Shown one piece after another: positions 11,996 to 25,870 of a DNA stretch of 64,000 bases. The stretch is from Eledone cirrhosa. Taxonomy: Eukaryota > Mollusca > Cephalopoda > Octopoda > Eledonidae. The notes below the pieces were generated by a model. That model was given only the letters and a program-made list of their open reading frames with translations, was not told where the DNA came from and searched no databases. Within the stretch, counting starts at the first letter, position 1; every line of letters starts with the position of its first letter. Location: contig OZ024744.1 of NCBI GenBank assembly GCA_964016885.1, positions 110,196,536 to 110,260,535 of the forward strand, written 5' to 3'. A program made the position numbers and the translations under genes.

Positions 11996-14750
11996 TGAAC
12001 ACAGTAAAACTAAACGATCCACTATAACTTACCTTGCCCTGAACACAGTAAAACTACACAATCCACTATAACTTACCTTGCCCTGAACACACTAAAACTA
12101 CACAATCCACTATAACTTACCTTGTCCTGAACACACTAAAACTACACAATCCACTATAACTTAACTGGCCCTGAACACAGTAAAACTACACAATCCACTA
12201 TAACTTAGCTTGCACTGAACACAGTAAAACTACACAATCCACTATAACTTACCTTGCTCTGAACACAGTAAAACTACACAATCCACTATAACTTACCTTG
12301 CTCTGAGCACAGTAAAACTACACAATCCACTATAACTTACCTTACTCTGAACACAGTAAAACTAAATAATCAACTATAACTTACCTTGCTCTGAACACAG
12401 TGAAACTACACAATCCACTATAACTTATCTTGCCCTGAACACAGTGAAACTACGTAATCCACTATAACTTACCTTGCTCTGAACACAGTAAAACTACACA
12501 ATCCACTATAACTTACCTTGCCCTGAACACAGTAAAACTACGTAATCCACTATAACTTACCTTGCCCTGAACACAGTAAAACTACACAATCCACTATAAC
12601 TTAACTGGCCCTGAACACAGTAAAACTACACAATCACTATAGCTTACCTTGCCCTGAACACAGTAAAACTACACAATCCACTATAACTTAAATTGCCCTG
12701 AACTCAGTAAAACTACATAATCCACTGTAATTTACCTTGCCCTGAACACAGTAAAACTACACAACCCACTATAACATACCTTGCTCTGAACACAGTAAAA
12801 CTACACAATCCACTATAACTTACCTTGCCCTGAACACAGTAAAAGTACATAATCCACTATAACTTACCTTGCCATGAACACAGTATAACTTACCTTGCTC
12901 TGAACACAGTAAAACTACACAATCCACTATAACTTACCTTGCCCTGAACACACTAAAACTACACAATCTACTATAACTTACCTTGCCCTGAACACAGTAA
13001 AACTACACAATCCACTATAAATTACCTTGCTCTGAACACAGTAAAACTACACGATCCACTATAACTTACCTTGCCCTGAACACAGTAAAACTACACAATC
13101 CACTATAAATTACCTTGCTCTGAACACAGTAAAACTACACAATCCACTATAACTTACCTTGACTTGAAGACAGTAAAACTACACAATCCACTATAACTTA
13201 AATTGCCCTGAACTCAGTAAAACTACATAATCCACTGTAACTTACCTTGCCCTGAACACAGTAAAACTACACAATCCACTATAACTTACCTTGCTCTGAA
13301 CACAGTAAAACTACACAATCCACTTTAACTTACCTTGCTCTGAACACAGTAAAACTACACAATCCACTATAAATTACCTTGCCTTGAACACAGTAAAATT
13401 ACACAATCCACTATAACTAAACTTGCCCCGAACACAGTAAAACTACACAATCCACTATAACTTACCTTGCTCTGAACACAGTAAAACTACACAATACATT
13501 ATAACTTACCTTGCCCTGAACACAGTAAAACTACGTAATCCACTATAACTTACCTTGCCCTGAACACAGTAAAACTACACAATCCACTATAATTTACCTT
13601 GCCCTGAACACAGTAAAACTACACAATCCACTATAACTGACCTTGGCCTGAACACAGTAAAACTACACAATCCACTATAACTTACCTTGCTCTGAACACA
13701 GTAAAACTACACAATCCACTATAACTTACCTTGCCCTGAACGTAGTAAAACTACACAATCCACCATAACTTACCTTGCCCTGAACACAGTAAAAGAGCAC
13801 AATCTTCTATAACTTACCTTGCCCTGAATACAGTAAAACTACACAATCCCCTATACCTTACCTTGCTCTGAACACAGTAAAACTACACAATCCACTATAA
13901 CTTACCTTGCCCTGAACACAGTAAAACTACACAATCCACTATAACTTAAATTGCCCTGAACTCAGTAAAATACATAATCCACTGTAACTTACCTTGCCCT
14001 GAACACAGTAAAAGTACACAACCCACTATAACTTACCTTGCTCTGAACACAGCAAAACTACACAATCCACTATAACTTACCTTGCCCTGAACACAGTAAA
14101 ACTACACAATCCACTATAACTTACCTTGCCCTGAACACAGTAAAAGTACATAATCCACTATAACTTACCTTGCTCTGAACACAGTAAAACTACACAATCC
14201 ACTATAACTTAACTGGCCCTGAACACAGTAAAACTACACAATCACTATAGCTTACCTTGCCCTGAACACAGTAAAACTACACAATCCACTATAACTTAAA
14301 TTGCCCTGAACTCAGTAAAACTACATAATCCACTGTAATTTACCTTGCCCTGAACACAGTAAAACTACACAACCCACTATAGCATATCTTGCTCTGAACA
14401 CAGTAAAACTACACAATCCACTATAACTTACCTTGCCCTGAACACAGTAAAAGTACATAATCCACTATAACTTACCTTGCCATGAACACAGTATAACTTA
14501 CCTTGCTCTGAACACAGTAAAACTACACAATCCAATTTAACTTACCTTGCTCTGAACACAGTATAACTACACAATCCACTATAACTTACCTTGCTCTGAA
14601 CACAGTAAAACTACACAATACACTATAAATTACCTTTCACTGAACACAGTGAAACTACATAATCCACTATAATTTACCTTGCCCTGGACACAGTAAAAGT
14701 ACATAATCCACTATAACTTACTTACCTTGCCCTGAACGCAGTGAAACTAC
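11996..14750 (+). repeat. 3.4 kb higher-order unit, copy 3 (incomplete)
   Basis: Third, right-truncated copy. It follows copy 2 in order through the 26 bp monomers near 12869 and 14477, then through the aataca, gaacacagtg and 48 bp monomers up to about 14.75 kb. There it meets the 3,396 bp block. It lacks the right part of the unit. Local differences noticed include gaacgtag near 13738 for gaacacag, and a shortened gtaaaatacat monomer near 13965. Confidence 0.8.
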
Positions 14751-17700
14751 ACAATTCACTATAACTTACCTTGCCCTGAACACAGTAAAACTACATAATC
14801 CACTATATCTTAACATGCTCGGAACACAGTAAAACTACACAACCCACTATAACTTACCTTGCTCTGTACACAGTAAAACTACACAATCCACTATAATTTA
14901 CCTTGCCCTGAACATAGTAAAACTACACGATCCAATTTAACTTACCTTGCTCTGAACACAGTAAAACTACACAATCCACTATAATTTACCTTGCCCTGAA
15001 CATAGTAAAAGAACGTAATCCACTATAACTTACCTTAATCTGAACACAGTAAAACTACACAATCCATTATAATTTACCTTGCCCTGAACACAGTAAAACT
15101 ACAAGATCCACTATAACTTACCTTGCTCTGAACACAGTAAAACTACACAATCCACTATAAATTACGTTGCCCTGAACACAGTAAGACTACACAATCTTCT
15201 ATAACTTACCTTGCCCTGAACACAGTAAAACTACACAATCCACTATAACTTACCTTGCCCTGAACACAGTAAAACTACACAATCCACTATAACTTACCTT
15301 GCCCTGAACACAGTAAAACTACATAATCCACTATAACTTACCTTGCCCTGAACAGAGTAAAACTACACAATCCACTATAACTTACCTTGCCCTGAACACA
15401 GTAAAACTACACAATCCACTATAACTTACCTTGCCCTGAACACAGTAAAACTACACAATCCACTATAACTAACCTTGCTCTGAACACAGTAAAACTACAC
15501 AATCCACTATAACTTACCTTGCCTGAACACACTAAAGCTACACAATCCACTATAACTTAACTGGCCCTGAACACAGTAAAACTACACAATCCACTATAAC
15601 TTAGCTTGCACTGAACACAGTAAAACTACACAATCCACTATAACTTACCTTGCTCTGAACACAGTAAAACTACACAATCCACTATAACTTACCTTGCTCT
15701 GAACACAGTGAAATTACACAATCCACTATAACTTAACTGGCCCTTTACACAGTAAAACTACACAATCCACTATAACTTAGCTTGCTCTGAACACAGTAAA
15801 ACTAAATAATCCACTATAACTTACCTTGCCCTGAACACACTAAAACTACACAATCTTCTATAACTTACCTTGCCCTGAACACAGTAAAACTACACAATCC
15901 ACTATAAATTACCTTGCTCTGAACACAGTAAAACTACACGATCCACTATAACTTACCTTGCCCTGAACACAGTAAAACTACACAATCCACTATAAATTAC
16001 CTTGCTCTGAACACAGTAAAACTACACAATCCACTATAACTTACCTTGACCTGAAGACAGTAAAACTACACAATCCACTATAACTTAAATTGCCCTGAAC
16101 TCAGTAAAACTACATAATCCACTGTAACTTACCTTGCCCTGAACACAGTATAACTTACCTTGCTCTGAACACAGTAAAACTACACAATCCAATTCAACTT
16201 ACCTTGCTCTGAACACAGTAAAACTACACAATCCACTATAAATTACCTTGCCTTGAACACAGTAAAATTACACAATCCACTATAACTAAACTTGCCCCGA
16301 ACACAGTAAAACTACACAATCCACTATAACTTACCTTGCTCTGAACACAGTAAAACTACACAATACACTATAACTTACCTTGCCCTGAACACAGTAAAAC
16401 TACGTAGTCCACTATAACTTACCTTGCCTTGAACACAGTAAAACTACACAATCCACTATAATTTACCTTGCCCTGAACACAGTAAAACTACACAATCCAC
16501 TATAACTGACCTTGGTCTGAACACAGTAAAACTACACAATCCACTATAACTTACCTTGCTCTGAACACAGTAAAACTACACAATCCACTATAACTTACCT
16601 TGCCCTGAACACAGTAAAACTACACAATCCACCATAACTTACCTTGCCCTGAACACAGTAAAAGAGCACAATCTTCTATAACTTACCTTGCCCTGAATAG
16701 AGTAAAAATACACAATCCCCTATACCTTACCTTGCTCTGAACACAGTAAAACTACACAATCCACTATAACTTACCTTGCCCTGAACACAGTAAAACTACA
16801 CAATCCACTATAACTTAAATTGCCCTGAACTCAGTAAAACTACATAATCCACTGTAACTTACCTTGCCCTGAACACAGTAAAAGTACACAACCCACTATA
16901 ACTTACCTTGCTCTGAACACAGCAAAACTACACAATCCACTATAACTTACCTTGCCCTGAACACAGTAAAACTACACAATCCACTATAACTTACCTTGCC
17001 CTGAACACAGTAAAAGTACATAATCCACTATAACTTACCTTGCTCTGAACACAGTATAACTTACCTTGCTCTGAACACAGTAAAACTACACGATCCAATT
17101 TAACTTACCTTGCATTGAACACAGTAAAACTACACAATCCACTATAACTTACCTTGCCCTGAACACAGTAAAACTAACACAATCCACTATAACGTACCTT
17201 GCCCTGAACACAGTAAAACTACACAATCCACTATAACTTACCTTGCTCTGAACACAGTAAAACGACATAATCCACTATAACTTACCTTGCCCTGAACACA
17301 GTAAAACTACACAATCCACTATAACTTACCTTGCCCTGAACACAGTAAAACTACACAATCCACTATAACTTACCTTGCCCTGAACACAGTAATACTACAC
17401 AACCCACTATAACTTACCTTGCCCTGAACACAGTAAAACTACACAATCCACTATAACTTACCTTGCTCTGAACACAGTAAAACTACACAATCCACTTCAA
17501 CTTACCTTGCTCTGAACACAGTAAAACTACACAATCCACTATAACTTACCTTGCCCTGAACATACTAAAACTACACAATCCACTATAACTTACCTTGCCC
17601 TGAACACAGTAAAACTACAAGATCCACTATAACTTACCTTGCTCTGAACACAGTAAAACTACACAATCCACTATAAATTACGTTGCCCTGAACACAGTAA

Positions 17701-18145
17701 GACTACACAATATTCTATAACTTACCTTGCCCTGAACACAGTAAAACTACACAATCCACTATAACTTAACTTGCCCTGAACACAGTAAAACTACACAATC
17801 CACTATAACTTACCTTGCCCTGAACACAGTAAAACTACATAATCCACTATAACTTACCTTGCCCTGAACACAGTAAAACTACACAATCCACTATAACTTA
17901 CCTTGCCCTGAACACAGTAAAACTACACAATCCACTATAAATTACCTTGCCCTGAACACAGTAAAACTACACAATCCACTATAACTTACCTTGACCTGAA
18001 CAGAGTAAAACTACACAATCCACTATAACTTACTTTGCCTTGAACACAGTAAAACTACACGATCCACTATAACTTACCTTGCCCTGAACACAGTAAAACT
18101 ACACAATCCACTATAACTAACCTTGCTCTGAACACAGTAAAACTA
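14750..18145 (+). repeat. 3,396 bp tandem duplication, copy 1
   Basis: Paired landmarks at exactly 3,396 bp are aattcact at 14753 and 18149, atatct at 14805 and 18201, gctctgtaca at 14861 and 18257, gtaagac at 15181 and 18577, the tgacc landmark at 16507 and 19903, and cccctatacc at 16717 and 20113. The left boundary is sharp: gaacgcagtg just before 14750 against gaacacagta just before 18146. Few differences were noticed between copies, for example aacgacataa near 17265 against an ordinary acataa, and gaatagag against gagtacag near 16700 and 20092. This suggests a recent event. Confidence 0.9.
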
Positions 18146-21100
18146 CACAATTCACTATAACTTACCTTGCCCTGAACACAGTAAAACTACATAATCCACT
18201 ATATCTTAACATGCTCGGAACACAGTAAAACTACACAACCCACTATAACTTACCTTGCTCTGTACACAGTAAAACTACACAATCCACTATAATTTACCTT
18301 GCCCTGAACATAGTAAAACTACACGATCCAATTTAACTTACCTTGCTCTGAACACAGTAAAACTACACAATCCACTATAATTTACCTTGCCCTGAACATA
18401 GTAAAAGAACGTAATCCACTATAACTTACCTTAATCTGAACACAGTAAAACTACACAATCCATTATAATTTACCTTGCCCTGAACACAGTAAAACTACAA
18501 GATCCACTATAACTTACCTTGCTCTGAACACAGTAAAACTACACAATCCACTATAAATTACGTTGCCCTGAACACAGTAAGACTACACAATCTTCTATAA
18601 CTTACCTTGCCCTGAACACAGTAAAACTACACAATCCACTATAACTTACCTTGCCCTGAACACAGTAAAACTACACAATCCACTATAACTTACCTTGCCC
18701 TGAACACAGTAAAACTACATAATCCACTATAACTTACCTTGCCCTGAACACAGTAAAACTACACAATCCACTATAACTTACCTTGCCCTGAACACAGTAA
18801 AACTACACAATCCACTATAACTTACCTTGCCCTGAACACAGTAAAACTACACAATCCACTATAACTAACCTTGCTCTGAACACAGTAAAACTACACAATC
18901 CACTATAACTTACCTTGCCTGAACACACTAAAGCTACACAATCCACTATAACTTAACTGGCCCTGAACACAGTAAAACTACACAATCCACTATAACTTAG
19001 CTTGCACTGAACACAGTAAAACTACACAATCCACTATAACTTACCTTGCTCTGAACACAGTAAAACTACACAATCCACTATAACTTACCTTGCTCTGAAC
19101 ACAGTGAAATTACACAATCCACTATAACTTAACTGGCCCTTTACACAGTAAAACTACACAATCCACTATAACTTAGCTTGCTCTGAACACAGTAAAACTA
19201 AATAATCCACTATAACTTACCTTGCCCTGAACACACTAAAACTACACAATCTTCTATAACTTACCTTGCCCTGAACACAGTAAAACTACACAATCCACTA
19301 TAAATTACCTTGCTCTGAACACAGTAAAACTACACGATCCACTATAACTTACCTTGCCCTGAACACAGTAAAACTACACAATCCACTATAAATTACCTTG
19401 CTCTGAACACAGTAAAACTACACAATCCACTATAACTTACCTTGACCTGAAGACAGTAAAACTACACAATCCACTATAACTTAAATTGCCCTGAACTCAG
19501 TAAAACTACATAATCCACTGTAACTTACCTTGCCCTGAACACAGTATAACTTACCTTGCTCTGAACACAGTAAAACTACACAATCCAATTCAACTTACCT
19601 TGCTCTGAACACAGTAAAACTACACAATCCACTATAAATTACCTTGCCTTGAACACAGTAAAATTACACAATCCACTATAACTAAACTTGCCCCGAACAC
19701 AGTAAAACTACACAATCCACTATAACTTACCTTGCTCTGAACACAGTAAAACTACACAATACACTATAACTTACCTTGCCCTGAACACAGTAAAACTACG
19801 TAGTCCACTATAACTTACCTTGCCTTGAACACAGTAAAACTACACAATCCACTATAATTTACCTTGCCCTGAACACAGTAAAACTACACAATCCACTATA
19901 ACTGACCTTGGTCTGAACACAGTAAAACTACACAATCCACTATAACTTACCTTGCTCTGAACACAGTAAAACTACACAATCCACTATAACTTACCTTGCC
20001 CTGAACACAGTAAAACTACACAATCCACCATAACTTACCTTGCCCTGAACACAGTAAAAGAGCACAATCTTCTATAACTTACCTTGCCCTGAGTACAGTA
20101 AAAATACACAATCCCCTATACCTTACCTTGCTCTGAACACAGTAAAACTACACAATCCACTATAACTTACCTTGCCCTGAACACAGTAAAACTACACAAT
20201 CCACTATAACTTAAATTGCCCTGAACTCAGTAAAACTACATAATCCACTGTAACTTACCTTGCCCTGAACACAGTAAAAGTACACAACCCACTATAACTT
20301 ACCTTGCTCTGAACACAGCAAAACTACACAATCCACTATAACTTACCTTGCCCTGAACACAGTAAAACTACACAATCCACTATAACTTACCTTGCCCTGA
20401 ACACAGTAAAAGTACATAATCCACTATAACTTACCTTGCTCTGAACACAGTATAACTTACCTTGCTCTGAACACAGTAAAACTACACGATCCAATTTAAC
20501 TTACCTTGCATTGAACACAGTAAAACTACACAATCCACTATAACTTACCTTGCCCTGAACACAGTAAAACTAACACAATCCACTATAACGTACCTTGCCC
20601 TGAACACAGTAAAACTACACAATCCACTATAACTTACCTTGCTCTGAACACAGTAAAACTACATAATCCACTATAACTTACCTTGCCCTGAACACAGTAA
20701 AACTACACAATCCACTATAACTTACCTTGCCCTGAACACAGTAAAACTACACAATCCACTATAACTTACCTTGCCCTGAACACAGTAATACTACACAACC
20801 CACTATAACTTACCTTGCCCTGAACACAGTAAAACTACACAATCCACTATAACTTACCTTGCTCTGAACACAGTAAAACTACACAATCCACTTCAACTTA
20901 CCTTGCTCTGAACACAGTAAAACTACACAATCCACTATAACTTACCTTGCCCTGAACATACTAAAACTACACAATCCACTATAACTTACCTTGCCCTGAA
21001 CACAGTAAAACTACAAGATCCACTATAACTTACCTTGCTCTGAACACAGTAAAACTACACAATCCACTATAAATTACGTTGCCCTGAACACAGTAAGACT

Positions 21101-21541
21101 ACACAATATTCTATAACTTACCTTGCCCTGAACACAGTAAAACTACACAATCCACTATAACTTAACTTGCCCTGAACACAGTAAAACTACACAATCCACT
21201 ATAACTTACCTTGCCCTGAACACAGTAAAACTACATAATCCACTATAACTTACCTTGCCCTGAACACAGTAAAACTACACAATCCACTATAACTTACCTT
21301 GCCCTGAACACAGTAAAACTACACAATCCACTATAAATTACCTTGCCCTGAACACAGTAAAACTACACAATCCACTATAACTTACCTTGACCTGAACAGA
21401 GTAAAACTACACAATCCACTATAACTTACTTTGCCTTGAACACAGTAAAACTACACGATCCACTATAACTTACCTTGCCCTGAACACAGTAAAACTACAC
21501 AATCCACTATAACTAACCTTGCTCTGAACACAGTAAAACTA
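18146..21541 (+). repeat. 3,396 bp tandem duplication, copy 2
   Basis: Second copy, head to tail with the first, ending near 21.54 kb. Its right two thirds are themselves the left part of the next, 3.1 kb, duplication, so the two events overlap. The later duplication boundaries cut through this unit rather than respecting its edges. Confidence 0.9.
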
Positions 21542-22805
21542 CACAATCCACTATAACTTACCTTGCCCTGAACACAGTAAAACTACACAATCCACTAAAA
21601 CTAACCTTGCTCTGAACAGAGTAAAACTATACAATCCACCATAACTTACCTTGCCCTGAACACAGTAAAACTACACAATCCACTATAACTTACCTTGACC
21701 TGAACAGAGTAAAACTACACAATCCACTATAACTTACCTTGCCCTGAACACACTAAAACTACACAATCCACTATAACTTACCTTGCACTGCAAACAGTAA
21801 AACTACACAACCCACTATAACTTACCTTGCTCTGAACACATTAAAACTACACAATCCACTATAACTTACCTTGCCCTGAACATAGTAAAAGAACGTAATC
21901 CACTATAACTTACCTTCCTTTGAACACAGTAAAACTACACAATCCACTATAATTTACCTTGCCCTGAACACAGTAAAACTACAAGATCCACTATAACTTA
22001 CCTTGCTCTGAACACAGTAAAACTACATAATCCACTATAACTTACCTTGCCCTGAACACAGTAAAACTAACACAATCCACTATAACTTACCTTGCCCTGA
22101 ACACAGTAAAACTACACAATCCACTATAAATTACGTTGCCCTGAACATACTAAAACTACACAATCTTCTATAACTTACCTTGCCCTGAACACAGTAAAAC
22201 TACACAATCCACTGTAACTTACCTTGCCCTGAACACAGTAAAACTACACAATCCACTATAACTAACCTTGACCTGAACACAGTAAAACTACACAATCCAC
22301 TATAACTTACCTTGTCCTGAACACACTAAAACTACACAATCCACTATAACTTAACTGGCCGTGAACACAGTAAAACTACACAATCCACTATAACTTAGCT
22401 TGCACTGAACACAGTAAAACTACACAATCCACTATAACTTACCTTGCCCTGAACACAGTAAAACTACACAATCCACTTCAACTTACCTTGCTCTGAACAC
22501 AGTAAAACTACACAATCCACTATAACTTACCTTGCCCTGAACACAGTAAAATTACACAACCCACTATAACTAACCTTGCCCTGAACACAGTAAAACTACA
22601 CAATCCACTATAACTTACTTTGCTCTGAACACAGTAAAACTACACAATCCACCTTAACTTACCTTGCTCTGAACACAGTAAAACTACACAATCCACTTCA
22701 ACTTACCTTGCTCTGAACACAGTAAAACTACACAATCCACTATAACTTACCTTGCCCTGAACACAGTAAAACTACACGATCCACTATAAATTACCTTGCC
22801 CTGAA
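19700..22805 (+). repeat. 3,108 bp tandem duplication, copy 1
   Basis: Landmarks at an offset of 3,108 bp are acgtag at 19798 and 22906, the tgacc landmark at 19903 and 23011, and cccctatacc at 20113 and 23221. To the right the offset falls to 3,064 bp (gtaata at 20785 and 23849, aaaactaacc at 21597 and 24661). This copy keeps one 44 bp monomer (with gaacacagca, near 20308) that the next copy lacks near 23.40 kb. The left edge is near 19.70 kb, where the ccccgaac monomer precedes. Confidence 0.87.
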
Positions 22806-25800
22806 CACAGTAAAACTACACAATCCACTATAACTTACCTTGCTCTGAACACAGTAAAACTACACAATACACTATAACTTACCTTGCCCTGAACACAGTA
22901 AAACTACGTAGTCCACTATAACTTACCTTGCCTTGAACACAGTAAAACTACACAATCCACTATAATTTACCTTGCCCTGAACACAGTAAAACTACACAAT
23001 CCACTATAACTGACCTTGGTCTGAACACAGTAAAACTACACAATCCACTATAACTTACCTTGCTCTGAACACAGTAAAACTACACAATCCACTATAACTT
23101 ACCTTGCCCTGAACACAGTAAAACTACACAATCCACCATAACTTACCTTGCCCTGAACACAGTAAAAGAGCACAATCTTCTATAACTTACCTTGCCCTGA
23201 ATACAGTAAAAATACACAATCCCCTATACCTTACCTTGCTCTGAACACAGTAAAACTACACAATCCACTATAACTTACCTTGCCCTGAACACAGTAAAAC
23301 TACACAATCCACTATAACTTAAATTGCCCTGAACTCAGTAAAACTACATAATCCACTGTAACTTACCTTGCCCTGAACACAGTAAAAGTACACAACCCAC
23401 TATAACTTACCTTGCCCTGAACACAGTAAAACTACACAATCCACTATAACTTACCTTGCCCTGAACACAGTAAAAGTACATAATCCACTATAACTTACCT
23501 TGCTCTGAACACAGTATAACTTACCTTGCTCTGAACACAGTAAAACTACACGATCCAATTTAACTTACCTTGCATTGAACACAGTAAAACTACACAATCG
23601 ACTATAACTTACCTTGCCCTGAACACAGTAAAACTAACACAATCCACTATAACGTACCTTGCCCTGAACACAGTAAAACTGCACAATCCACTATAACTTA
23701 CCTTGCTCTGAACACAGTAAAACTACATAATCCACTATAACTTACCTTGCCCTGAACACAGTAAAACTACACAATCCACTATAACTTACCTTGCCCTGAA
23801 CACAGTAAAACTACACAATCCACTATAACTTATCTTGCCCTGAACACAGTAATACTACACAACCCACTATAACTTACCTTGCCCTGAACACAGTAAAACT
23901 ACACAATCCACTATAACTTACCTTGCTCTGAACACAGTAAAACTACACAATCCACTTCAACTTACCTTGCTCTGAACACAGTAAAACTACACAATCCACT
24001 ATAACTTACCTTGCCCTGAACATACTAAAACTACACAATCCACTATAACTTACCTTGCCCTGAACACAGTAAAACTACAAGATCCACTATAACTTACCTT
24101 GCTCTGAACACAGTAAAACTACACAATCCACTATAAATTACGTTGCCCTGAACACAGTAAGACTACACAATATTCTATAACTTACCTTGCCCTGAACACA
24201 GTAAAACTACACAATCCACTATAACTTAACTTGCCCTGAACACAGTAAAACTACACAATCCACTATAACTTACCTTGCCCTGAACACAGTAAAACTACAT
24301 AATCCACTATAACTTACCTTGCCCTGAACACAGTAAAACTACACAATCCACTATAACTTACCTTGCCCTGAACACAGTAAAACTACACAATCCACTATAA
24401 ATTACCTTGCCCTGAACACAGTAAAACTACACAATCCACTATAACTTACCTTGACCTGAACAGAGTAAAACTACACAATCCACTATAACTTACTTTGCCT
24501 TGAACACAGTAAAACTACACGATCCACTATAACTTACCTTGACCTGAACACAGTAAAACTACACAATCCACTATAACTAACCTTGCTCTGAACACAGTAA
24601 AACTACACAATCCACTATAACTTACCTTGCCCTGAACACAGTAAAACTACACAATCCACTAAAACTAACCTTGCTCTGAACAGAGTAAAACTATACAATC
24701 CACCATAACTTACCTTGCCCTGAACACAGTAAAACTACACAATCCACTATAACTTACCTTGACCTGAACAGATTAAAACTACACAATCCACTATAACTTA
24801 CCTTGCCCTGAACACACTAAAACTACACAATCTACTATAACTTACCTTGCACTGCAAACAGTAAAACTACACAACCCACTATAACTTACCTTGCTCTGAA
24901 CACAGTAAAACTACACAATCCACTATAACTTACCTTGCCCTGAACATAGTAAAAGAACGTAATCCACTATAACTTACCTTCCTTTGAACACAGTAAAACT
25001 ACACAATCCACTATAATTTACCTTGCCCTGAACACAGTAAAACTACAAGATCCACTATAACTTACCTTGCTCTGAATACAGTAAAACTACATAATCCACT
25101 ATAACTTACCTTGCCCTGAACACAGTAAAACTAACACAATCCACTATAACTTACCTTGCCCTGAACACAGTAAAACTACACAATCCACTATAAATTACGT
25201 TGCCCTGAACATACTAAAACTACACAATCTTCTATAACTTACCTTGCCCTGAACACAGTAAAACTACACAATCCACTGTAACTTACCTTGCCCTGAACAC
25301 AGTAAAACTACACAATCCACTATAACTAACCTTTACCTGAACACAGTAAAACTACACAATCCACTATAACTTACCTTGTCCTGAACACACTAAAACTACA
25401 CAATCCACTATAACTTAACTGGCCGTGAACACAGTAAAACTACACAATCCACTATAACTTAGCTTGCACTGAACACAGTAAAACTACACAATCCACTATA
25501 ACTTACCTTGCCCTGAACACAGTAAAACTACACAATCCACTTCAACTTACCTTGCTCTGAACACAGTAAAACTACACAATCCACTATAACTTACCTTGCC
25601 CTGAACACAGTAAAATTACACAACCCACTATAACTAACCTTGCCCTGAACACAGTAAAACTACACAATCCACTATAACTTACTTTGCTCTGAACACAGTA
25701 AAACTACACAATCCACCTTAACTTACCTTGCTCTGAACACAGTAAAACTACACAATCCACTTCAACTTACCTTGCTCTGAACACAGTAAAACTACACAAT

Positions 25801-25870
25801 CCACTATAACTTACCTTGCCCTGAACACAGTAAAACTACACGATCCACTATAAATTACCTTGCCCTGAAC
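22806..25870 (+). repeat. 3,108 bp tandem duplication, copy 2 (one monomer short)
   Basis: Directly follows copy 1 and is 3,064 bp long because the gaacacagca monomer is missing near 23.40 kb. It lies wholly within the 8.33 kb unit that begins near 22.39 kb. The matching place in the 8.37 kb copy (near 31,750) still has the monomer, so the loss occurred here after the larger duplication. Confidence 0.87.
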
